From positions 1 to 59,049 of the forward strand of contig NZ_JALCZA010000023.1 of NCBI RefSeq assembly GCF_022690765.1: 59,049 nucleotides of DNA. Reading direction: 5' to 3'. A model generated the notes under the pieces. That model saw nothing but the letters and a program-made list of their open reading frames with translations. It had not been told where the DNA came from and ran no database searches. The translations under genes were made by a program, and so were the position numbers. Shown here piece after piece: positions 52,933 to 59,049 of the stretch (its first letter is position 1; the number at the start of each line of letters is the position of its first letter). The DNA comes from Anaeromyxobacter oryzisoli (GTDB lineage: Bacteria > Myxococcota > Myxococcia > Myxococcales > Anaeromyxobacteraceae).

Positions 52933-54174
52933 TCAGAGCGCGCCCGGCTGGACCACCCCCGACGCCGCGCCCGCAGGGAGCCGGCCGAGCCGCCAGCGGA
53001 GGAGCGGGGGCGTGACGACCGTGGTGATGAGCACCATCGCCACGATCGCGGCGAACTCGCCCTCCTCGAGGAGCGGCCGCCCGTTCACGACGAGCGTCCG
53101 CCCGATGCTCGCGAAGATGAGCCCCACCTCGCCGCGCGGGATCATCCCGAGCCCGACCGCGAGCCGGTCCGCGCCGGGCGTCACGACCGCGAGCGCGCAC
53201 GCCTGCTTCCCCACGATCGCGGCGACGGCCAGCGCGAGCGCCAGGCCCGCGGAGCCGGTCGCCATCGACCGCAGATCCACGTTCAGCCCCATGCGGACGA
53301 AGAACAGCGGGACCAGCACCGCCGCGAGCGGCGTGAGGCGCTCCTCCAGCCTGTACTCCTCCCCGGCGAGCTCCGCGAACGGGACGCCCTCGAGGATCAG
53401 GCCGGCGGCGAAGGCGCCCACGATGGGCGCGAGGCCGGCGGCGTGGGCCGCCCAGGCCAGCCCGAAGCAGACGATCAGGGCGAGGGTGAAGAGGACGCCC
53501 TTCCCCGCGAGCAGCGCCGCGAGCCGGAAGAGCCGCGGGGCCGCGCGGCGCCCGAGGACGAGGGCGCCGACGACGAAGCCGACCGCCTTCGCGGCGACGG
53601 CGGCGAGCGTCGCGACCGAGGTCCCGCCCGCGCCCCCGCCGGCGAGCCCGACCATCACGGCGAGCACGAGGAGACCGAGGACGTCGTCGATCACCGCCGC
53701 GCCGAGGATGATCTGCCCCTCGCTCGACGCGATCCGGTCCATGTCGCGCAGCACGCGGGCGGTGATGCCGACGCTCGTCGCCGAGAGCGCCGCGCCGAGG
53801 AAGAGGTGCGCGAGGGGGCTCGCCCCGGGGAGGAGCCAGGCGCCGACCCCGAACCCGAGGGCCATCGGGACCACCACCCCGATGCACGCGACGAGGAACG
53901 CGGACACCCCGACCTTCATCAGATCCGCCAGCCGCGTGGAGAGGCCGACCTCGAAGAGGAGCAGGACGACGCCGAGCTCGGCGAGGGCCTCGATCACCGG
54001 ATCATGGGCGATCGCCGCCGGCCCGTGGACGCCGGCGAGGCCGAACGCGCCGAGCGCGATGCCGGCGCCGAGCTCCCCGAGCACCGCCGGCTGTCCGAGC
54101 CGCTCCGCGAGGAGCCCGCCCACCTTCGCGGCCGCGAGCAGCACCACGAGATCCACGAGGAGCTGAGTGATCAC
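52933..54174 (-). CDS. CPA2-family Na+(K+)/H+ antiporter
   Basis: 413 residues from GTG 54174, with GAGGGAG upstream. About 12-13 membrane helices, Kef/NapA-like: AERLGQPAVLGELGAGIALG, ALSATSVGITARVL, AAVIDDVLGLLVLAVM (the DD ion site), PIVGAFAAGLILEG, MIPRGEVGLIFASIG. No C-terminal TrkA-N domain, so not a Kef-type gated channel. It moves monovalent cations or H+. The gene stands alone, divergent from the zinc-ribbon protein. Confidence 0.93.
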   Translation of the reverse strand: MITQLLVDLVVLLAAAKVGGLLAERLGQPAVLGELGAGIALGAFGLAGVHGPAAIAHDPVIEALAELGVVLLLFEVGLSTRLADLMKVGVSAFLVACIGVVVPMALGFGVGAWLLPGASPLAHLFLGAALSATSVGITARVLRDMDRIASSEGQIILGAAVIDDVLGLLVLAVMVGLAGGGAGGTSVATLAAVAAKAVGFVVGALVLGRRAAPRLFRLAALLAGKGVLFTLALIVCFGLAWAAHAAGLAPIVGAFAAGLILEGVPFAELAGEEYRLEERLTPLAAVLVPLFFVRMGLNVDLRSMATGSAGLALALAVAAIVGKQACALAVVTPGADRLAVGLGMIPRGEVGLIFASIGRTLVVNGRPLLEEGEFAAIVAMVLITTVVTPPLLRWRLGRLPAGAASGVVQPGAL

Positions 54175-54447
54175 CCGTCGTCTCCCTCTCGCCGGCGCCG
54201 GTGCCTCGAGAAGAGGCACCGCTGGCCGGCCGTTGCACCGATCCGCGGCGGTCCGGCTTCCGACATCCCTCGGAAACCCCGAGATGCGCCGCGCGAGGCT
54301 CACTCATTGCAAGCCGCGATCCGCCGAGATCGGGACCGCCCACGCGCCGAGACGCGCGCCGGCCATCGGTCCGCGGTCCATTGTCAGAGGGAGTTACTAG
54401 GGTCGCAACGCCGTTGTTCCAACTCGCCTGCGCTCTCCTCGGGCGCG

Positions 54448-54506
54448 CCTCGGCGCGGCGCCGAGGAAGAGGCCGTGAGAAGAGAGGCCGTGAGAAGAGG
54501 CCGTGA
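54448..54506. repeat. Hairpin and GAAGAGGCCGTGA tandem repeat upstream of the zinc-ribbon gene
   Basis: A strong hairpin (CCTCGGCGC ... GCGCCGAGG, about 54448-54466) is followed by three near-identical units, GAAGAGGCCGTGA (54466-54478), GAAGAGAGGCCGTGA (54479-54493) and GAAGAGGCCGTGA (54494-54506). It ends 33 bases before the next ATG, in what should be the 5' untranslated region. Confidence 0.7.
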
Positions 54507-54539
54507 CGGAGGGCCGTCCCTCCGCGGAGGTTTCCAGAG

Positions 54540-54980
54540 ATGGCCGTGAAGGTCATGGTGGCGCCTGCGATCGCGAAGGGCGAGATCGCCAAGCCTGCGC
54601 CGGTGAAGAGCAAGAAGGGGCCGGGGGCGGCGAAGCCGCGCCGGCGGCAGTCGTCGGTCTACGACGCGAACGGCAACGAGGTGTTCATCACCCTCATGTG
54701 CCTGAAGTGCCACAAGATGCGGCCGCTCTCGCAGTTCGGGCTCCGCAAGATGGCGGACGGCGCGATCCGGAACCAGCCCTGGTGCCGGAGCTGCCGCTCG
54801 GGCGCCGGCGAGAAGCCGGGGGCGAAGGACCCTGCAGAGATCGTGGAGTCCGCCGCCGCAGAGGCCTCCGCCACGGAGGCCTCCGCCACCGGCGCCCCCG
54901 CGCCGGCGGAGCCGCGCCGCGCCTCGGGGGCGGTGGCTGCGGAGGTCGCGGCGGCGCTCGCAGCCGGCCTCCGGCGCTGA
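54540..54980 (+). CDS. Small zinc-ribbon protein with basic N-terminus and Ala-rich tail
   Basis: 146 residues; GCGGAGG is upstream. Basic N-terminal 35 residues (KSKKGPGAAKPRRRQSS) could bind nucleic acid. Two Cys pairs, MCLKCHK and PWCRSC, about 30 residues apart, form a treble-clef- or ribbon-type zinc site with an SQFGLRKM spacer. The last 55 residues are Ala/Glu-rich, low complexity. The family resembles short HNH-less zinc proteins. Function unknown. Confidence 0.75.
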   Translation: MAVKVMVAPAIAKGEIAKPAPVKSKKGPGAAKPRRRQSSVYDANGNEVFITLMCLKCHKMRPLSQFGLRKMADGAIRNQPWCRSCRSGAGEKPGAKDPAEIVESAAAEASATEASATGAPAPAEPRRASGAVAAEVAAALAAGLRR

Positions 54981-55372
54981 ACCCGATTCCCCGCCGACGC
55001 GTGACGCTGGGGCGTCGCCCCCGCCCCTGTTCGGCCGCGCGCGCCGGGCGCGCGAGACGGCTGCCCTCCGGCGCGTGCTCCAGCGTCTGATCCGGGGTCG
55101 GTACGCTCCCGCTGGCGGCGTCGCTGCCTCGCGCAGGGCGCCTCGCCGCGCCCCCCGCGCGCGTTCGTGTCGCCGCGTCGCGTGGCGGCCGGTCGCGTGC
55201 GCGAGCGAGCGCAGGAACGAGCGGTCGGCACGCGAAAATCGACAGCGAGACTCTACTAAAGAATACGGGAGGTTAGCGTTTGCGCGTGGGGCCGCCGCGC
55301 GAGTAGGATTCAGGCTCCTCGCAGACATCCGCACTCACGGCAGCACAACCTTCCTCAGGCTGGAGTGACCAC
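54981..55372. other. Intergenic region upstream of citrate synthase
   Basis: 392 bases with no convincing gene. The first part has GC-rich palindromes (CGCGCGCGCCGGGCGCGCG) that could terminate the upstream gene. An AT-richer patch at about 55225-55275 (GAAAATCGACAGCGAG, CTACTAAAGAATACGGG) is the likely promoter area, but no clean -35/-10 pair was found. No riboswitch was recognised. Confidence 0.5.
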
Positions 55373-56698
55373 ATGGCTGAGTCCACTCTCAAGCAGACGC
55401 TGAAGCAGAAGATCGAAGCCTTCCGTCCCCGGATCCAGAAGCTGAACAAGGAATTCGGCGACGTGGTGATCGACAAGGTCAACATCGGCCAGGCCATCGG
55501 CGGCGCGCGCGACGTGCGCTGCCTGGTCACGGACATCTCGTACCTCGATCCCCAGGAAGGCATTCGCTTCCGCGGCAAGACCATCCCGGAGACGTTCGCG
55601 GCGCTCCCGAAGGTTCCCGGCAAGGAGCAGCCCTTCGTCGAGGGCTTCTTCTACTTCCTGCTCACCGGCGAGATCCCGACCATCGACCAGACGATGGAGG
55701 TGGTCGCGGACTGGAAGGCCCGCGCTGCCGTCCCGCAGTACGTGTTCGACGTGCTCCGCGCGATGCCGCGTGACTCGCACCCGATGGCGATGTTCTCCAC
55801 CGCCCTCCTCGCGATGCAGCGCGAGTCGAAGTTCGCGAAGCGGTACTCGACCGGCCAGATGAAGAAGACGGACATGTGGGACCCGATGTACGAGGATTCG
55901 ATGGACATCCTCGCGCGGCTCCCCGTGATCGCCGCGTACATCTACCGGATGAAGTACAAGGGCGACACGTTCATCCCGGCCGATCCCAAGCTCGACTGGG
56001 GCGGCAACTTCGCGCACATGATGGGCATCGCCGATCCGTACGACGACGTCGCCCGCATGTACTTCATCCTCCACTCGGATCACGAGTCGGGGAACGTCTC
56101 GGCCCACACGACGCACCTCGTCGCCTCGGCGCTCAGCGACGCGTACCTGTCGCTCTCCGCCGGCCTCAACGGCCTCGCCGGCCCGCTGCACGGCCTCGCG
56201 AACCAGGAGGTGCTCGGCTGGATCAAGCAGACGATGAAGAAGCTGAACAACCAGGTCCCGACCAAGGAGCAGCTCAAGCAGTTCCTCTGGGACACGCTGA
56301 ACGCCGGCCAGGTGATCCCGGGCTACGGCCACGCGGTGCTCCGCAAGACCGACCCGCGGTTCACGGCGCAGAACGAGTTCTCGAAGAAGCACCTGCCGAA
56401 CGACCCGCTGTTCCAGCTCGTGAACATGATCTACGAGGTGGCGCCGGGCGTGCTCACCGAGCACGGCAAGACCAAGAACCCGTGGCCGAACGTCGACGCG
56501 CACTCGGGCGTCATCCAGGTGCACTACGGCGTGACGGAGGAGGACTTCTACACGGTCCTCTTCGGCGTCGGCCGCGCGCTGGGCGTCCTCGCGAACATCA
56601 CCTGGGACCGCGGTCTCACCTTCGCGATCGAGCGTCCGAAGTCGGTCACGACCGAGATGCTCGAGAAGTGGGCGAAGGAGGGCGGCCGGAAGGTCTAG
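55373..56698 (+). CDS. gltA: Citrate synthase, eukaryote-like type
   Basis: 441 residues; CTGGAG upstream. Condenses oxaloacetate and acetyl-CoA. Catalytic residues are His273 (NGLAGPLHGLANQEV), His320 (GYGHAVLRKTDPR) and Asp375 (NVDAHSGVIQVHYG), positions that nearly equal mitochondrial numbering. HSDHESGNVSAHTTHLVASALSD-type motif and the whole architecture match mitochondrial rather than standard bacterial citrate synthases, as known for Geobacter relatives. A strong terminator follows. With aconitase nearby, it completes the first two TCA steps. Confidence 0.95.
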   Translation: MAESTLKQTLKQKIEAFRPRIQKLNKEFGDVVIDKVNIGQAIGGARDVRCLVTDISYLDPQEGIRFRGKTIPETFAALPKVPGKEQPFVEGFFYFLLTGEIPTIDQTMEVVADWKARAAVPQYVFDVLRAMPRDSHPMAMFSTALLAMQRESKFAKRYSTGQMKKTDMWDPMYEDSMDILARLPVIAAYIYRMKYKGDTFIPADPKLDWGGNFAHMMGIADPYDDVARMYFILHSDHESGNVSAHTTHLVASALSDAYLSLSAGLNGLAGPLHGLANQEVLGWIKQTMKKLNNQVPTKEQLKQFLWDTLNAGQVIPGYGHAVLRKTDPRFTAQNEFSKKHLPNDPLFQLVNMIYEVAPGVLTEHGKTKNPWPNVDAHSGVIQVHYGVTEEDFYTVLFGVGRALGVLANITWDRGLTFAIERPKSVTTEMLEKWAKEGGRKV

Positions 56699-56728
56699 GC
56701 CGCCGCACCGAAGACCCAAGCATGAATA

Positions 56729-56760
56729 GGGAGCCGCCCTCGGGCGGCTCCCTTTTTGTT
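56729..56760 (+). terminator. Rho-independent terminator of citrate synthase
   Basis: GGGAGCCGCC CTCG GGCGGCTCCC stem (10 bp, 4-base loop), immediately followed by TTTTTGTTT. It is 30 bases past the citrate synthase stop. Confidence 0.95.
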
Positions 56761-56794
56761 TCGACCGATCGTCTACAGCGCCGCTCGATTGGGC

Positions 56795-56940
56795 TGAGCC
56801 CTGCTGCGGCGCACGCTGCCTGCCTGCGCCGGGCAGACTCCTCCGTCCGCTGCTCGACGTGCCTTCCAGGCACGCCTGCGCTGCTCCGTCGTCGTGTGCC
56901 CCGGCTCGGCGACGGCATCGTGTGCCTCGCGACGGGCTCG
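56795..56940 (-). repeat. Dispersed repeat, inverted partial copy
   Basis: Read on the minus strand this matches the middle and right of the repeat at 12827-13060: GTCGCGAGGCACACGATGCC, then CGTCGCCGAG, GGGCACACGACGAC, and CTGCCC-GCGCAGGCAGGCAGC with GTGCGCCGCAGCAG. A short hairpin CGTGCCT-tcc-AGGCACG is inside (around 56858-56874). Confidence 0.7.
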
Positions 56941-57029
56941 ACCCAACCGAGAGGCGCTAACGAGGAGTGGCGCGTTCGGAGTCGGGAGCACGACCGCCCG
57001 CGACGCGGCGCGGGCGAACCGGGCGGCGC

Positions 57030-58247
57030 CTACCGCGCGGGGGCGGCGACGGCCATCGGCGCGGCAGGGGCCGTCGCGGCCGGCACCGGCGCCCCGGACG
57101 CGACCACGGTCCCGGAGAGCTGCGCGTCGAGGGCCGTGCGACGGGTGTCGAAGGCCGGGCGCTGCCCCGCGTCGAGCGCGACGCGATGGGTCGGCTGGAC
57201 CGCGAACGGGTCGAGGATCGTCCCCTTCGAGTCCTCCATCTGGTAGTGCAGGTGCGCGGCGAAGGAGTGGCCGCTGTTGCCGGACAGCGCGATCTGCTCC
57301 CCCTTCTTCACGCGACGGCTCGGGACCATGTCCTTCGGCAGCACCTCGAGGTGCAGGTAGATCGCGTGCCGGCCCGTGGCCGGGTCCTTCACGTCGAGGC
57401 AGTTGCCGTTCCCGGCGAAGTTCCAGTTGCGCCGCTCGATCACGCCGTCGAACGTGGCGAAGACCGGCGTGCCGACCGGCGTGCGGAAGTCCACGCCCTT
57501 GTGACGCCGGCCGTCGCGCAGCAGCGACGTCACCTGGTCGTAGTCCGCGACCGGCACCGTCACGAGCCGCTCCTCGAGCTCGCTCCCGTCCACGCGGTAG
57601 TAGTGCGGCCAGCGCGACCCCTGCGCCTGGAAGCGGTAGACCGCGACGGTGCGCCCGAGCTTCTGCGACGCGAAGCGGATCGCCTCCACCACCGGCTCGT
57701 TCGCGCCCGGCGCGCCAGGCGGGAGCGTCCCCGGCGGGAGGTAGACGAGCTCGATCTGGTCACCCCGGCGGCCGTCACGGGAGACCTGCAGGTCCCAGAC
57801 GAGGAGCCGGTTCACGACCTGCGTGAGCTGGTCCGAGAAGGGGCGGTCCTGGGCGGGCATCGCGGCCCGGATGGACTCCTCGAGCGCGCCCGAGAGCCTG
57901 GTCGCGATGCGGCGCGGGCCGGAGAGGGCCGCCGGAGCCGGGGCGCGCGCCGCGGGGGCCGCGGGCGTGGCGCTCACCGGCACCGGCGCCGCGGGGGCGG
58001 TGGCGGCAGCCGGGACGACACCGGGCGCGGCGGGTGCCGCGGACGGCGTGGCCGCGGCGGCGGGCGCGCCCTTCTCGCGCGAGGACGCGAGCGGGAAGCG
58101 CCCGCCCGGCGCGGTGTACCGGCCGGCGGCGAAGCCGGCGCTCAGACCGGCCAGCAGGACGACGAGCAGCCCGAGGCGTCGGAGGCCGGCGCGCGGCGAG
58201 CGTCCGTTTCGGGAAGACGGAGGCGGATCGAGTGACAGGGCGACCAT
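57030..58247 (-). CDS. Membrane-anchored M23 (LytM-like) peptidase
   Basis: 405 residues from 58247 (MVALSLDPPPSSRNG; GGAG upstream). One N-terminal membrane helix (LGLLVVLLAGLSAGFAAG), then a long Ala/Pro-rich linker (about 55-130), a helical/OapA-like region, and an M23 domain: HKGVDFRTPVGTPVFATFDG, YLHLEVLPKDM, SGNSGHSFAAHLHYQM. The HxxxD and HxH zinc ligands are present, so activity is expected. Probable wall endopeptidase. C-terminal 50 residues are again Ala-rich. Confidence 0.92.
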   Translation of the reverse strand: MVALSLDPPPSSRNGRSPRAGLRRLGLLVVLLAGLSAGFAAGRYTAPGGRFPLASSREKGAPAAAATPSAAPAAPGVVPAAATAPAAPVPVSATPAAPAARAPAPAALSGPRRIATRLSGALEESIRAAMPAQDRPFSDQLTQVVNRLLVWDLQVSRDGRRGDQIELVYLPPGTLPPGAPGANEPVVEAIRFASQKLGRTVAVYRFQAQGSRWPHYYRVDGSELEERLVTVPVADYDQVTSLLRDGRRHKGVDFRTPVGTPVFATFDGVIERRNWNFAGNGNCLDVKDPATGRHAIYLHLEVLPKDMVPSRRVKKGEQIALSGNSGHSFAAHLHYQMEDSKGTILDPFAVQPTHRVALDAGQRPAFDTRRTALDAQLSGTVVASGAPVPAATAPAAPMAVAAPAR

Positions 58248-58394
58248 TGAGAGCTCCAGGGATGGGCGTACCCGGAAACGCCCGGCGCCTCGCCCATCTT
58301 CCGCACTGGCGCACGACACACGGCCCGCCGGGCGAGCGCCTGCCGCTGCTGGGGGAGGAGCCCCGGTTGGCCGCTGGAGGGGATCCCGATCGGG

Positions 58395-58745
58395 CTAGAA
58401 CGAGTACCGATCGACCACGCCCCGGCTCCACTCGATGATGGTCGGCCAGCCGACCACGGCGTCGAGCGCCCGCTCGGCGTCCGCGAGCGCGACCCGGTGC
58501 TCGACGACGCTGGCGCTGCACGCGACGAGGCGGCAGGCGCCCGCCTCTCTGGCGCGGTGCAGGAGCCCGCCGGGCTCGTCGCGCTCGTCGTCGTGGGCCG
58601 CGACGACGGCGGGGACCGCAGGCCCGAGCAGGTAGACGTCCACCCGGTCGCCCATCGCCCCCGCGGCGAGGGCGCAGGCCCCCGCGAGCCGGAGCGCCTC
58701 GGCGTCCGCGTGGGAGAGGAAGACGACGACGCGCCGCTCGGCCAT
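58395..58745 (-). CDS. DsrE/DsrF-like protein
   Basis: 116 residues (MAERRVVVFLSHADAEALRLAGACALAAGAMGDRVDVYLLGPAV). Resembles the DsrE/DsrF sulfur-relay fold. Two to three cysteines occur (GACAL; GACRLVACSAS), the middle one at a typical position, but the Dsr catalytic context is not conserved enough to assign sulfur-transfer activity. Divergent from the truncated proline-rich gene. Confidence 0.7.
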   Translation of the reverse strand: MAERRVVVFLSHADAEALRLAGACALAAGAMGDRVDVYLLGPAVPAVVAAHDDERDEPGGLLHRAREAGACRLVACSASVVEHRVALADAERALDAVVGWPTIIEWSRGVVDRYSF

Positions 58746-58793
58746 GCGCCCCTTTTACGCGAGACGCGAGGGCTCTGCTATAAGACGGCCCGC

Positions 58794-59049
58794 ATGCCGG
58801 AAGAGAAGAAGCCCGAGTCCCAGGGTCCCGTCGTCATCCGCAAAGGCCACGTCCGGCCGCCGCCGCCCGGCTCCCGGATCGAGGAGCCGCAGGTGGAGCC
58901 GCTCCTGCCCGCGCCCTCCTCCACGCCCGCGCCCTCCTCCACGGACGGACGACCGCTCTGGCAGCGCGTCGCCGACGAGCGCGGCGCGAAGCCTGCGCCC
59001 GGCCCCGGCCCGCGCGGCCGCGGTCCGCGCCCCGGCGGGCCGCGCGGCG
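58794..59049 (+). CDS. Truncated proline-rich protein of unknown function
   Basis: The frame starts at ATG 58794 (MPEEKKPESQGPVVIRKGHVRPPPPG) and runs off the window (85 codons). Rich in Pro, Arg and Gly (PSSTPAPSSTDG; GPGPRGRGPRP). A TATAAG-type -10 lies about 14-20 bases upstream of the ATG. No domain visible in this part; it may be the disordered leader of a larger nucleic-acid-binding protein. Confidence 0.6.
   Translation, partial: MPEEKKPESQGPVVIRKGHVRPPPPGSRIEEPQVEPLLPAPSSTPAPSSTDGRPLWQRVADERGAKPAPGPGPRGRGPRPGGPRG

Noticed and set aside
54981-55372. Riboswitch or small RNA upstream of citrate synthase
   Set aside because: The palindromes are plain GC hairpins. No conserved riboswitch core was recognised.

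Overview
The window is very GC-rich throughout and most likely comes from a delta-proteobacterium-like Myxococcota, probably Anaeromyxobacter. That placement is an inference from an mglBA motility-switch pair, a DUF4388 protein, a eukaryote-type citrate synthase of the kind known from Geobacter and its relatives, and many NtrC-type and two-component regulators. Genes are packed tightly, with many 4-base ATGA or GTGA overlaps.

Layout. 1-6.6 kb: a secreted protein fragment, mglBA, a duplicated-domain lipoprotein, recR, ybaB, dnaX, the SRP RNA, two tRNA-Ser genes and tadA. 6.6-12.3 kb: a radical SAM protein, a DsbA-like lipoprotein, a DUF4388 protein, truD and a flavin reductase. 12.3-22.8 kb is an accessory region. 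It holds a small cysteine-rich secreted protein, a three-domain arginase-like/NlpC-like/CapA fusion, a DUF4424 protein, a cluster of immunity-like genes including SUKH-3 with a decayed tail beside it, a segmental duplication carrying two pseudogenes, and a Cu/Zn superoxide dismutase. 22.2-27.2 kb: a DUF2917 protein divergent from a MocR-type regulator across a long palindrome, an OmpA/TSP3 lipoprotein pair, a single-domain response regulator and a GlsB-type membrane protein.

27.2-43.7 kb is the most notable part. Two complete six-gene membrane complexes resembling group 4 hydrogenase (Hyf/Hyc) point away from one sigma-54 activator gene. In both complexes the large subunit has lost all four cysteines that would hold the NiFe centre, while the iron-sulfur cysteines of the small subunit are intact. 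These are therefore energy-converting-hydrogenase-related (Ehr) complexes rather than hydrogenases. Both large subunits also share a new cysteine pair at the extreme C-terminus. A palindrome TGCCG-N3-CGGCA occurs twice upstream of one cluster and once upstream of the other, at enhancer distance from candidate -24/-12 promoters, so one regulator may drive both.

43.7-59 kb: a PspC protein with a 160-base inverted-repeat element (MITE-like) upstream, a methyltransferase, a GNAT enzyme, nicotinate phosphoribosyltransferase, aconitase, a hybrid histidine kinase, a CPA2 antiporter, a small zinc-ribbon protein, citrate synthase with a clear terminator, an M23 peptidase, a DsrE-like protein and a truncated proline-rich protein. 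Aconitase and citrate synthase place two TCA-cycle steps within 10 kb. Dispersed repeats and degenerate GGGNAC-type hexamer tracts punctuate the intergenic spaces.
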